Origin: Casuarina equisetifolia
Taxonomy: Eukaryota; Streptophyta; Magnoliopsida; Fagales; Casuarinaceae
Direction of reading: 5' to 3'
DNA: 64,000 nt
Assembly (NCBI GenBank): GCA_028551475.1
Contig: CM052362.1
Coordinates: forward strand, 7,253,354-7,317,353
A program made the position numbers and the translations under genes. This document shows positions 22,846 through 36,000 of this stretch, piece by piece. Under the pieces are notes generated by a model that searched no databases, was not told the DNA's origin, and saw only the letters and a program-made list of their open reading frames with translations. Each line of letters opens with the position of its first letter. Position 1 is the stretch's first letter.

Positions 22846-24240
22846 TTGGCGGATTATAGATTTGGCTTTCGTTTAAAAAGATGACTCATTCAATATTGTC
22901 TTTTGGCGCTAGTGGAATTTGGATTCGCGAGTTTGATTCTTGTGGGCTTCCAGATTTCCTCTCCATAACAAAGAAACTTCAACTTGATATGGAGTTTCTT
23001 GTTCTTGTATGTTCTTGATTTCTCATAACTGACTTGGAATTCCTTTTCGTTCATCTTCACGCTCATTAGGTTCTTGTTTAGTAGGACTTTTCCTCTATGA
23101 AATTCGTGCGGAATGTTCGACTGTAAGTGGGCTCACTTGCGTTCATATAAAGTCAAAATTGAGGTTCTATTGAATTGTGTTTAGAAAAAGGTGGTCAAGA
23201 AGCCACTTACTTTTCTTCCTTTACGCTGAAGGCTTCTTAGGTGGAGAATACCAATCCAGAAGCCGTTGGAGTCTTTGGTAACATGAACCATAACCAAGGA
23301 AAGGAAGAAGACAAAGATGAAAACTAAGGGGGGCCTGGGAGGCAAAGAAGCAGCCCGTCAGATATCAGGCCAGACATTCTGCAATTAGCACCTGGCTTTC
23401 CAACACAGTTCAACGACAAAATCATGGAGCTGCAGGTTTTGGACGTCAAGCTCGTTATTCAAAAGGAAATGAACGAAAACTAATATAGGTCCTATAAGGT
23501 ATTGGCTTTCAATTCCAGACAACCAAGTCAGGAATAACTTTCTCACCGGACAGGAACGTCTCCATCTACAGGAAATAGATGAAAGAGGGTTTCGTTTAAA
23601 CGGCATGCAAGTGCCACTTATTGACGCAAGCCTCCATGAATAGACCATCACCGTGAAGAAGTTCCATAACATGTCCTTCAGCGGCTACGTGCTACGAAGG
23701 CCCTGGGACGAAGTCGCAATTAGAAACGGGCTCGAGGAGGGCAACGTTATACAACTTTGGACTTTCAAAGCCAATGAAAGACCCCATTTAGTACTCGTCA
23801 AGCTAGAGGCTAAAAGGAGACGTGCAACTCATTCAGGTTCTTTGTAAACGTAAGTAGCAGCAACTATAGTAGCTTTCTAAATAATCAACTGCGGGAGCAA
23901 GTACTCTTTTGGTTTTCATGTTAGAATTTCTGAGGTGGGTTTCATTGATATCTCTTGGTTTAGAATGATTTTCATGTGTACTAGTTTCGAATATGGTTGC
24001 ATTTAAAAGGAAGATTGAAGCTTGCATTTTTCTTACACTAACGATAATAGCTTTGATTCACAAATTGACACTGTGTATGTGCTATATCCTATATGTGTTA
24101 TTGCTTATTATAGCCATAGAACTAGAATGCCAAACTTCCCATTTCCCGTTTACTATTTGTGCATGTGGTTTTATTACGTATGGCATACTACAATTATCAT
24201 GCAAAGTTCTGCAACTTTAATTTGGTAAAAAGGATGAAAA
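22841..24240 (+). pseudogene. B3-domain pseudogene copy D (left half of an inverted pair)
   Basis: A plus-strand B3 gene copy starting inside the leader, with no upstream promoter block. The frame from the ATG at 23283 (MNHNQGKEED...) meets a TAA right after the DEN codons. Further stops and frame changes follow, for example a TAG in the EWTI region at 23640. The C-terminal part (YVLRRPWDEVAIRNGLEEGN, 23650-23847) is well preserved. It is closest to copy E and shares its early TAA. The 3' flank lacks a segment that copy C keeps. Confidence 0.75.
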
Positions 24241-24307
24241 ATTTTAATTTCAGATAGACGTGGCCATGTAGAAATGTCGAGGGTAACCTAACTTTAGAAA
24301 ACTTTTA
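24070..24307. other. Spacer of the D/E inverted repeat
   Basis: About 238 bp between the arms 22841-24069 and 24308-25492. It holds 3' flank of copy D up to about 24240 (matching 12430-12590 of copy C) and a short unrelated piece. Confidence 0.6.
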
Positions 24308-25928
24308 ATTTGTCAATCAAAGCTATTATCATCAGAGTAAGAAAAATGCAAGCTTCAATATTCCTTTTAAATGCAAGCATATTTGAAACCAGTACCACAT
24401 GAAAATCATTCTAAACCAAGAGATATCAATGAAACCCACCTCAGAAATTCTAACATGCAAACCAAAAGAGTACTTGCTCCCGCAGTTGATTATTCAGAAA
24501 CCTACTATAGTTGCTGCTACTTACGTTTACGAAGAACCTGAATGAGTTGCACTTCTCCTTTTAGCCTCTAGCTTGACAAGTACTAAATGGGGTCTTTCAT
24601 TGGCTCTGAAAGGCCAAAGCTGTATAACGTTGCCCTCCTCGAGCTCGTTTCTAATTGCGACTTCGTCCCAAGGCCTTCATAGCTCGTAGCCTCTGAAGGA
24701 CATGTTATGGAACTTCTTCATGGTGATGGTCCATTCATGGAGGCTTGCGTCAAACAAAACCCTCTTTCATCTATTTCCTGTAGATGGAGACGTTCCTATC
24801 CGGTGAGAAAGTCATTCCTGACTTGGCCGTCTGGAATTGAAAGCCAATACCCTGTAGGACCCATATCAGTTTTGGCTCATTTCCTTTTGAATAACGAGCT
24901 TGACGTCCAAAACCTGCAGCTCCATGATTTTGTCGTTGAACTGTGTTGGAAAGCCAGGTGCTAACTGTGGAATGTCTCCTGATCTCAGACGGGCTCCTTC
25001 TCTACCTCTCAGGCCCCCTTTAGTTTTCATCTTTGTCTTCTTCCTTTCCTCGGTTCTGGTTCATGTTACCAAAGACTCCAACGGCTTCTGGATTGATATT
25101 CTCCACCTGAGAAGCCTTCGGAGTAGAGGAGGAAAAATGAGTGGCTTCTTGACCACCTTCTTCTGAACACAACTCGATAGAACCTCAATTATGACTTTAT
25201 ATGAACGCAAGTGAGCCCACTTATAGTCGAACATTCCGCAGGAATTTCTGAGAGGAAAAGTACCCAACGAGCATGAAGATGAAAAGGAATTCCAAGTCAG
25301 TTATGAGAAATCAAGAACATGCAAGAACAAGAAACACCACACCAAGTTGAAGTTTCTTTGTTAAGGAGAGGAAAACCTGGGAGCCCACAAGAATCAGACA
25401 GACTCGCGAATCGAAATTCCACTAGCGCCACAAGACAGTATTGAATGAGTCATGTTTGTAAACGAAAGCCAAATCTATAATCCGCCAAGATTCAGTAAAA
25501 GCAAGAACCGGAAATTCATAAACGAAAAGAGATCCAAGAATTCAAATGAAGCGCCGTATAAAATAAGAATCAATCCTGAAATTCAGATAAAACACATTGA
25601 TCTGAACCATGCGAAAGCTCAAAAGATACCTCAACTCGATATGTCTGGCCCTGACGTAGAGGGAAGCACCAACAGATGCTTTGTGAATTAGAAGAAGCTA
25701 GGACCGTCTTCGGCGACTGGTTCCGATGGGAAAGCGAGAGAATTCTTGAGAGAGAGAGTGGCTGATCAGATAAAAAGAAACAAACCGCAGAAAGTCTTTG
25801 TAATGAGGGAGGATGAAAGCGAGGGAAGACGTAGCCGTCGGTTCTAGTGCTACGGGCGTACGTGCGATTCACACGTACGGCGTTCACATCCCATATGTCT
25901 TGAAAATTAACATCTAGAATGATACGAA
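24308..25928 (-). pseudogene. B3-domain pseudogene copy E (right half of an inverted pair)
   Basis: A minus-strand copy with the full leader and upstream part (to 25928). On the minus strand the frame starts MNQNRGKEEDKDEN at about 25065 and hits the same TAA as copy D. Copies B and C have a sense codon there. More frame changes and a small deletion before the EWTI region follow. The C-terminal part (about 24540-24720) still reads RRPWDEVAIRN-like on close inspection of frames. The upstream G-box is not kept. Arms D and E pair over about 1.2 kb. Confidence 0.75.
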
Positions 25929-27926
25929 GCCTGTATTAGTTTGGCAGTTAATTATTACGTGTTATTGTCATATATTTTTCAAAGCAAAAAAGAAAAAGAA
26001 AAAAGAAAAAAGAAAAGAAAAGAGGTCTAACAAATTTGAATCATAAAAAAGAATTTTTGTAGAGATTTTTTTAACTCACCTTTGAATCAAATATTCACCA
26101 CTTCATACAAAAACTGGAAAAACCAAACATATGAATATGAATTTGTGTTTGGATCAATAATTTGAATGAGAAGGGAAAATTATATTTTCATTGAATTCCA
26201 AAAAAGAAAAAAGACAAAATAAAGTAATAAACATTCCCTTATTTCGGTGGTGGTTTCAATGAAATCCTTAGGTTTAGAATGATTTCCATGTGGCACAAAT
26301 TTCCAATATACTTGCGTTTAAAAAGAAGATTGGAGCTTGCACTTGCGCTATAGACAGTGTGGATAATCAGTCAATTTTAAGAAGTATGCACATGAATTAC
26401 ATCATCGGGATGTAGGAACAAGGTAGTAGTGTTGCAATTTTCAAATTTTATTCAAATTTTACAAGAAGGCTGTCACTTGTGCAACATAAATCGAGTATGT
26501 AGTCAAGATTTAAAGGTAAGATGATATATTACTTTGTATTAAAAATCCATTTTGTAGTTGCTTGTTTGCTTGAATCCATACTCATTTAGCACAACAAAAA
26601 CTCTATCGACAATTAGGGGTTTTACTAGCACTGAATATAAGGGCTTTAATATTTTTTGATTTTTGCAAAACTATTTTCGATACACAGCAAAATTACTTTT
26701 TGTAACTGTACACTATAATATATCAACAGTTATCCTAATATGAATTTCTAAACACTAATTGTTAAAAATATATACAACAAGTTTTAAGTGGAAGTATATC
26801 AATCTCAATCAAACATTACTCACACCAAGAAAAATTCAATCACAAATTTCAATCACATTCAATAACAATAATCCAAGATTAGTCTACATGACAAACAGTA
26901 CGATGATGCATAAATTCATATGAGGAAGATGTTACCCAAAAAGTCATGCGCCGGCAGTGAGGCTATTTCGCAAGAACGCTCAAGAGGACAATATGCTCTC
27001 TATTTTTTTTTTCTTCTTGTCAAAATATGATACCTCAAACCCTAGGTCCGAATATATAGATTTGAATGTAGAATGAATTTGAGAAAAAAGATATCTTACT
27101 GTTGTGCCATAAAAACCCTAAGAGATTTCTCTTGATTTTCTTCCAAAAACCTTTCAATCCCATTTGCGTGCCCTGCAAAAGAAAAGGAAAAAATTTGGAG
27201 GAACATTCCAGAGGGAGAGAAGGGAACGATAATGCTGCTTCAACCAAAACGCGCAGGTTCAAAAATATCACTCCCAACTAAATAGTGCATTGCAAGACGC
27301 TTCTCTGAACGCACGCACAATAGTTAAGTGCACGCACGCCGAAGGCTCCTAAGTGATACAGTGCGCGTTTTGATGCTTCTAGGACATGCTTCTTAAGTTT
27401 CCAACATACAAATTTGAGACAGCACAAATTCATCCTTTCTTGGCTTAGGAACATATGCAACAAAGGTATGGCAAACACGTAGAAGTTAAATTTCAATCAA
27501 TGTTCCACTAATCAATTTGAATTTTAAAAGACCCATTTTGAATTAACACTTCCCTACATTTTGAGTTCTTTCCAAGTCAAAAACTTCTATAACCAAATAT
27601 TTTATAGAACATATTTAGAAATATTTTTTATTTTTTTTCTTTAAGAAGACACAAAAAAGTAAGAAATATTTTCATAAACAACATTTTGGTGTAAAAATTT
27701 TTAAATGTGAAAACGGTGTATGTTAGAAAATAATCATTAATTGATTATTTGTACTTCAATTGTTATACAATTTTTGTCAGTACAAGAAGTATATTAAATA
27801 GTATATATAAATTTTCAAATATAACAACATTAACATATATTCAACAATTTGACCATGACAAATCCTAATATTACTTTTTCAATACATCTTCTTAGTTAGT
27901 TTATGCATACTCCTAAGTAATTTTGC
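25929..27926. other. Intergenic with one detached B3 3' flank
   Basis: A purine-rich tract lies at 25985-26022. About 26250-26550 (plus) matches the B3 3' untranslated region and flank (GGTTTAGAATGATTTCCATGTG, then the AAAAGAAGATTGGAGCTTGC block). 26930-27350 is less AT-rich than its surroundings, but I see no gene in it. The remainder is AT-rich and empty. Confidence 0.5.
26250..26550 (+). repeat. B3 duplicon, detached 3' flank fragment
   Basis: Plus-strand match to 12100-12400 and 3195-3440: TAGGTTTAGAATGATTTCC, GCGTTTAAAAAGAAGATTGG, GATGTAGGAACAAGG, AAGGCTGTCACTTGTGCAAC. No B3 coding sequence is attached. Confidence 0.6.
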
Positions 27927-28500
27927 ATGGAAGTAGGCATGGAAGTGATCAAATATCTTAGGAGTTATTCAAGTCTTGGTCTCATGTTTCCATCTTTATT
28001 CAACTTAAAGTTGAAAACTTATTGCAACTCTGAATATATTACATGTCCCAAGATAATGAGAGCTATTATAGGTTCTTGTATTATGTTTGGAAATTCTCTA
28101 ATATCCCAAAGAGCAAATAAACAACCTATTGTCTTGCTTTTGGTTGCAAAAGTAAAATACCATATAATGCAAGTCACTACAAGCAAGATAATATGGATCA
28201 TGGATTGCTTAGAGATATTGGTTTCTACCTTAAACAACTTGTTTTGTTGTTCAATGATAATGCAGCAATAGAAAAGATAATGCCAAATCTAATTTTTCAT
28301 AAGTGAGCAAAACATATCAATCTTGAATACCACCATATGAGAGAAAAGTTACAATAATAAATCATTGTAACAAGTCATATCTCAACTAAGAAACAACTTA
28401 TAGACCTATTTACTAAAGCACTTGTAATAAACAACATTAACTCATTTTCTCCAAGCTTGAAGTATTTGAATTTGTTCATCTCCTTCTATGATAATTAGAT
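27927..28500 (+). mobile_element. Copia RNase H fossil fragment
   Basis: A plus-strand remnant of the Copia pol C-terminus. Recognisable residues include KYLRSYSSLGLMFPSL, GSCIMFGNSLISQRANKQP and, further on, STKKQLIDLFTKAL. It is a fragment with several breaks and no LTR identified. It is followed at 28505-28580 by a short stretch resembling the B3 3' flank. Confidence 0.75.
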
Positions 28501-28599
28501 TTTTAAGGTGGTTTTCTTGATATCTTTAGGTTTAGAATGTTTTCATGTGGTTTTGTTTTCAAATATACTAGTGTTTAATCCATTGCAATTCAATGTTCC

Positions 28600-28870
28600 A
28601 ACCTCTAATGGGCTAGTAGAGGCCATGCTATGGAAGAATATTGTGTTATATCTACCTTGATCAAGAATACTCAAAGAAGAGATGAAATTGGTTTTTGACA
28701 TAACACACAGAAATTATAGTTAAAGTTGACCTAAAGGAGCCATCAAGAAAGAATTTTGTTGTGGGGAGTTTATTAATAAAAACTAACTAACTAATGAAGC
28801 TATGTTTGCTAATCCCACTAACCCAAATCAAATATTGTCATTTAGTTTCCTCTATTAGTTGTCAAAATAT
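28600..28870 (+). repeat. Dispersed repeat copy 3 (unrecognised family)
   Basis: Resembles 8850-9140 along its length (TAGAGGCCATGCTATGG, AAAGAAGAGATGAAATTGG, GAGCCATCAAGAAAGAATTT) and 4965-5190 in its right half. Confidence 0.5.
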
Positions 28871-29582
28871 GCACCATTGGAATTAGATAATGGAAAGAAA
28901 GATTATTGGCTAATCTTATCTTTGACATTTTCCATTATAAAAGCTTAGCTATGACTCAACCTTTTAGTATCATGTTTGGATCCCCATCATATACCTTCCC
29001 AAAGGTGAATGGTGTTTGAATGGAACATTATCATTTTAGGAATATCTTCCATGAGTACAATTTTCAATGATGGAGCCAACCTCATCTATCATTGTGACAA
29101 ATTTGTCAGCACATGGATATTAGCAGTTGAGAATTGGTAACAAGCAGCTTGCGTGAAAGTAAAGTACAATCCTCACCTTTGATTCGAAGTAATTGTGCCC
29201 CACGATTCACATTCCAACAATTTGAATGGAGAGATTTATAGGGGTACAGGTTGGTGTAAGGGTGGTTGTAGGTTGAAAGGGAATCGTTTTTGTAGGATCG
29301 CAAACATAACTTATTGGCTTTTATGGTAGGTGCTCTCTAGTACCAAGATAGAAGTAAAAAATACCAAGAATTCTGTCTCAAATTCTTAAGCAAACACAAG
29401 AACAATGAACCTTAACTTCACCGAAAAATATGAACTAAAAATACAAAAGGAATTTATTGATTTTGATGAATAAATGTATAGAAACTAATTACAACTAATA
29501 AGCAAACAATAATTGATATATAATGGAAACAAACTCATAAGAACAGGAATAGAATTACAAAAACATGATCTATCTTGAATGC
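28871..29582. other. Intergenic, nothing recognised
   Basis: AT-rich sequence with short frames only. I see no protein family resemblance and no repeat partner in the window. Confidence 0.4.
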
Positions 29583-32500
29583 AAATTGTTTGGACATATG
29601 GTCACATAGGTAGCCACATCACTTGTGGTTGCCTCATTAGCTAGTAAGACGCTCCATCGTAGCACCTACAAAACGCACAGCAGCTACTTGAGTAGCTATT
29701 ATGAGTCATCTTAAGCAACCAGGATGTATGACATAGGAAAACAAGACATGGAGCAGAGCTTACCGTTTTCTTCCCCTTTTTTCATTCATTTTTCTTTATA
29801 TATAGACATTGTAAACCTAGCTTATTCTTTACCATAGGATCAATCACCCATTCTTGTAATAGCTTTGTATTAGGGTTTTCTTGCTTAATCAATGAAATAA
29901 GCAACTTTTACCCAATCTTCATAGCATTTTGACATGGCATCAAGAGCTTAGACTCTCTTCATTGTGTTTTTCACAAATTGAGCTTAAAACTCATTCATTT
30001 TTCATTTAATCCAAATCATTTCTGCTCAAAACCTACAAATTGGAGTTTTCTGGCTAATTTTCAGTCAAAACCAACTGCAAAACGCCCTCTAACATCTTCT
30101 ACCACAATTGAACCACACCCCAACCTAGCACTATGTTTATTCCGGTGACCTAACCTAAAACGGCGTAGTTTTGGTTAGTTTGTCTAATTAAACAAGACAA
30201 CGACCAAAACAACGATGTATCACTACCTTTTGTTTTAATGGGATGACACCATTTAATATTTGAAACAACTAGCTTCCAAAACGATGACGCTCCACTCGAA
30301 TGACACCACTACCCAGCCTTAGCAACGACATTGTTTCTCACATCAAACAACGTTGTTCTAATCCCAACCTTCTCCGACAAGCAAGATGGCATATTCCGAC
30401 CACTCAACACCGTATGTACCGCCACACAATCAAAATGGAGGAGACCAAATAGGCCTTCGCACCTACCATCATGTTCCTCTGCCTACTCCACCACACCAAG
30501 AATTAGAAAACAGGGTCCAAACCCTAGATTATTTCGACCCCCTGTATCTGCCACTCGAAGACATCAATTCAACAGCATTGGTGGCAATTAAGCTCAATGG
30601 AACCACAAATTATGTAGCTTGGAGCAAGATGATGACTATCACGCTCTCAATTAAGAATAAATTCATGTTTGTTCATAGGTCCTACACCTTGCTAGAACCC
30701 GACTCCCCAGCCTAAAAATAGTGAAAATGGTGCAACGACCTCTACCGTGGATGGATCTTGAATTCGATCGACAACCACCTCAACAACAGGCTCCTCTACA
30801 CCAAGACAGTAGCTGAAATGTGGTCAAAGCTCCAGCAGTCAATACTAGCAGGTTGATCGTTCTAGGGTTTTTAACCTAACTACCAAATTACGCATAATTT
30901 GACAAGGGGGAGAGTCAATTTTGACCTATTTTGGTTGATTAAAGTAACTTTGGAATGAGTTTAACTCTCTAATTAAGCTAAAAAGGCCCAGAATGGCTTC
31001 CTTCGAAGAATGGCAAGAGCATAAAAAGGAAATGAAATTTTTTCAATTCATTCAGGGCCTAGATGACCATCTTTTGCTAATTCAAGAGCAAATCTTGCTT
31101 ATGCAGCCTACTCTGGACCTTTTGCATGCCTATTCGATGCTCTGCAAGGCAAAATATCGACAAAGCTCATATGGTAAGACGACTGGTGATTTTGCCTTTA
31201 TTGTGGCAAAAACTTAGGTCGATGCAAAAGGATAGGGTGGCAGGTCAGGAGCTATTGTGGCGAGTGCACCTATAAGGACAACTTCCTTAGGCGTTAAATG
31301 ACTAGTCGTAGGAGACGCATCATTTATATGCCCCACATCAAACGATGTGTCGTTTATGATAAAAGTAGCACAAAATGTCAAGTCATTTAAAAGTTTTCAA
31401 AATGACCAATGTGCCCTTTGTGAAACAAAAGGCCATACAAATGAGGAATGTTATTGCTTAATGGGTCCCCAATGCGAGTATTGCAAGAGATATGGCCATA
31501 AAAAGAAGGATTGCTATAGACTCCATGGTTTTCCACTAGGACACAAAAATTTCAAAGAATAAGCCAAGGCTAATCTAGTAACGAACAATACAAACCATGT
31601 CTTGATCACCAAGACTAACTACCAAAAATTCATGCAATTCCTAAACAATAATCAGGATAGCCAAGCCTACTTAGCAGGTATGTCACACTCCTTAAACCAA
31701 TGTTGGATAATTGATTCTAGTGCTAGTGATCATATTACTGCAAATTTGCCATGCTTGAAATCGATTATGCCTTGTGTTTTTAGATCTAAGGGAGTTAAAT
31801 TTTTAAATGGTGATGGTGCATTAGTGACACATGTTGGCAACATGAATATATCCAAAACATTGAAATTGAACACAATTTTATATTCTCTTGATTTTAAGTT
31901 CAATCTCATATCTACCTCAAAATTCAGCCATGAAAATACATGTTGCATCATATTTTATACCAAATTTTGTGTTTTTCATAACCTTTGGGTGAGTGAAGTC
32001 AAAGGCCTCGATAAGGTTAGAAATGGCCTCTACTACTTTGTTGCACATCCAAATAGGAATGATGTATCCCAACTTCCTGGACATGACCTAACTTTTGTGA
32101 ATTCAATGTCAGCATGTAATGTTGTAAATTCCAAATTTTGGCATTATAGACTCAGACATATGTCTGATGCAAAATTTCAATATATCAATGATTTCAAATT
32201 TATAAAATTCTCTGAACATGAGCTTTGCATATTTTGTCTACTTACGAAACATACTTGCAATCCTTTTCCTATGCGCGATCACATTGCACAATGAATTTTT
32301 GACCGAGTTCATGTATCTATCTAAGGACCTTATAGAATCCCCAATCATGATGGGTTGCGATATTTCCTCATACTAGTTGATGATTTTTCACAAGGAACTT
32401 AGACATTCTTAATGAAGTCAATAGTGAAACATATTAATAACTTGAGGAATTCTTAATTTTGGTAAAAAAAACTAGTTTGACACAGAAGTGAAGTGCGTTA

Positions 32501-32955
32501 GAACAACTAACACACTTGACTTCTTCAATCAGCACACAAAACAATTATTCACCTCATGTGGCATCAGACATAAAAGTTCATGTATACACACACCACAATA
32601 GAATGGTGTAGTGGAGCACAAACATTGTCACATCTTAGATGTTGCATGAGCTCTAAAATTTCAAAGCTCAATGCCTGATAAGTTCTAAGGGGAATACATA
32701 CTTACTGTGACCTATCTCATCAATAGGATGTCATCCATGGTTTTGCATGGAATCACACCTTTTGAGAAACTTTTTGAAAAAACACAAAAATTCTCACATC
32801 TTCGCATTTTTGGATGTATGTGTAATGCCACTACTGTAGGACCAAAGGATAAGTTTGCCCCCTAGCAATCCCTAACAGTTTCATGGGATATGCTTAAGGT
32901 CAAAAAGGCTACAAATTGTATGACCCTGAAAAGGATAGATTCTTTATAAGTCGGG
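29583..32955 (+). mobile_element. Copia LTR retrotransposon fossil, 5' part
   Basis: A 5' LTR-like region (about 29583-29934) is followed by a primer-binding-site-like TGGCATCAAGAGC at 29935-29947. Gag follows (about 30386-31560) with two CCHC-type knuckles (CALCETKGHTNEEC and CEYCKRYGHKKKDC). Then come protease (WIIDSSASDHIT, about 31700-31770), integrase with its GAG-pre-integrase region (FWHYRLRHMSDAKFQYI, about 32130-32280) and the integrase end (LRIFGCMCN, about 32800-32960). Reverse transcriptase and RNase H of this element are not present. The sequence passes directly into Gypsy sequence. Several breaks are present, so it is an old broken copy. Confidence 0.8.
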
Positions 32956-33019
32956 ATGACAGTCATCATGTGATTCCCATGAGGATAGATTCCCATGACA
33001 GTCATCATGTGATCCTCAT
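32956..33019 (+). repeat. 39-bp direct duplication at the Copia/Gypsy junction
   Basis: A unit starting ATGACAGTCATCATGTGAT at 32956 recurs 39 bp later at 32995, for at least 25 bp. It lies exactly where Copia integrase resemblance ends and Gypsy resemblance begins, so it may mark the joining event. Confidence 0.75.
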
Positions 33020-36000
33020 TGGCATCACTCGAACCTTTAACCTCATCATTGATGGGCCCCACATGTCCAAAGAGCTTTGTAAACATAAGGAAGGCTTAAT
33101 CCTTTGCATGATCACACTAAAGGCCTTGCTACCCAATGATAAGGAGGGTTGTAACAGCCCTAAGGCCATTATCAACCCTGAACTCCAAAAGTTGACAGAG
33201 GCTTTCCAAGATGTCTTTAAACATCCCATTGGCCTTCTTCCAGCTCAAGACCATGATCACCATATCCCGTTGAAGGATAAAGGGTCAGAAATGGTGGTTC
33301 AGCCTTACCATTACCTATATTTCCAAAAAACCAAGATTGAACAGTTAGTATGTGAGTTGCTTAGTTGGGGAATGATCCACCCCAGTCGAAGTGCCTTCTC
33401 CTCCCTTGTGCTTTTAGTGTGCAAGAAGGATGGATCCTAATGCATGTGCATCAATTATCATGCCTTGAACCTCAAAACTATGCAAGACCAATTTTCGATT
33501 CCAAATGTCAACAAACTTTTATATGAGCTCCCCGGTGTAAAGGTATTTTCTAAACTAGACCTCTCTTCAAGTTATCATCAAATCCAAGTTGCACCACAAG
33601 ATGTCCACACGACTACATTTTGTACACACGAAGGGCACTGCGAATGACTTGTCATGCCATTTAGACTATCTAATGCACCTGCATCTTTCCAAGCCCTGAT
33701 GAACTCAGTCTTCAAAGCTACTTTATGGAGGTAAGTTCTCATATTTTTTGACAATATTCTAATATTTAGCTAGAATTTGGCCAACCATGTCAAGCATGTG
33801 AAGGTAGTCTTGGAACTACTACATTTCCACAAGTTGTTTGCCAAACCAACGAAGTATGAGTTTGGGAGAGACAAACTTGGCTTCCTTAAGCATATGATTA
33901 GTGCAACTAAAGTACGTGTCAAGCAAGAGAAGATCCAGGGCATGCTGGATTGGCCCCGCCCCAAACTATCAAACGTTACGTGGCTTTTTTGGGCTTACTG
34001 GTTATTATCACCGATTCGTGAAGAAGTACGAGCTGATTGCTAGGCCATTAACTGACTTACTTAAGAAAAGGAAGTTCACTTAGAATCTGAATGCTGACGC
34101 AACCTTTCTTTCTCTCAAAATTACAATGACTCAAACTCCAATGTTGGCTTTACCAGATTTTACTAAATTGTTCATCACTAAATGTGATGCTTCCAACTTC
34201 AGTTTAAACGATGTTCTCTTGCAAGGCAAGAACCCAATCATTTTCTTTAGCCAAGCATTGAAGGGTCAAGGCTTGTACCTATTTACTTATGAACATGAGA
34301 TGTTCGCCCTCATCCTTGTCATCCAAAAATGGCACCATTATCTTCTCAAACAACAATTTGTTGTTCAAATTGATTAACAAAGCCTTTGTTATTTGTGGCA
34401 ATAACAAATCACAACGCCAACCCAATAACATTGGCTATCTAAACTAATGGGTTATGATTTTTGTATTGAATTCAAGCCCGGCACCGCAAATTGTGTGGTT
34501 GACACTCTCTCCAAAAAATTCAATCATGACCCAAATAATGTCGTGCTTTTGGATAACAATGAGCAAGCACTTATGCATAATGTCTCTCCTCCTAACACGA
34601 CAGCAACGTTTCCAACACATGGCACTCCCAAGGTCCACCTATTACCAATTATTAGTAGTATAAGTTACTCTGAGTCAATTATCCAACTGCCTAGCACTCT
34701 TTTAAGAGATGCCTTCCTTTATGCACTTTCTTACCCGATGCCATTATGGCTCACTCCTATTTGCAAAGAGAATCTTAGCAACCACCAGGCCTTCATCAAC
34801 CGAATTGAAAAATGAAACGCCATGGGGCCCTTGGAACATCACAAGAGGTTAATCTGTTTCAAAGGAAGGATTTTTCTTACTCCAAAATCTGCTTTGATCC
34901 CTACCACCTTGCAAAAGTTTCATTCTAGCACTCACGAAGGCATCTTCAAAACTCTGCAACGCCTCTGTCAAGTCTTTTATTAGTGTAACATAAGGTCCAA
35001 TTAGATAGATTTCATCCATTAATGCAAGGTGTGTCAAGAACAAAAGTGGGAAAACCGCCATCCATCAGGGTTATCACAGCCTTTCCCAATCCTATATCAT
35101 GTTTAGACTACTATCTCAATGGACTTCATCTACGAGCTGCCATTATCTTGCAATAAGAACTCTTTATTTGTTATGGTTGACCGGTTATCCAAATTTGCCC
35201 AATTTTTGCCTTTGACTCACTTTTACACAACAACCCAGGTAGCTTAAATATTTTTTCATGAAGTGATTAAACTCTATGACCTTCCGAAAAGCATAATGTC
35301 CAATCAAAGGTTAATTTTTACAAGTCTTTTCTAGAAAGAGTTATTTCACATGCAAGGTACCTCATTCAATTTCACCTTTACCTACCATCCACAATTCAAT
35401 GGACAAACGGAGGTTGCAAATCAGTCCATTAAAATTTACCTTTGATGCCTTATCAACAACCATCCAATAATTTGGATGAAATGGTTGTCTTAGGTCAAGT
35501 TTTGCCATACACAAGTGTTAATTCCAAAACATGGGTCACACCATTTAAGGTGGTTTATGGACGACTAGCATCCACCATCTAGCCTTACACTCCTGAAATT
35601 ACTCAAGTCAATTGATGTATTCTTGAAATAACACAAACTAGCTCTACAAAATATCAAGGAGCATCTTCACACGACTCAAGAACATATGAAAAAATATATG
35701 GATTGCTACTAAAGTAAGGTATACCATGAGGTAAGCGATTAGGTTTTCTTAAAACTACATCCTTACCAACAGTTAACAATGGTCATGCACATATATAAGG
35801 AATTGCCTCCTCAGTATTACAGTTCATTCCAAGTCTTGGCTCAAATTGGGTGTGTCATGTACAAAGTGCAACTCCTAGCCGATTCTCATATACATCCTAG
35901 TTTTCATGTATCCTGGTTGAAGAGGTTCATGGGTCCTCATGACGAAGTCCTCCAACACTTATCCTAGGTCTTTGAAAATGGTCGAGTCATGTTATCCATT

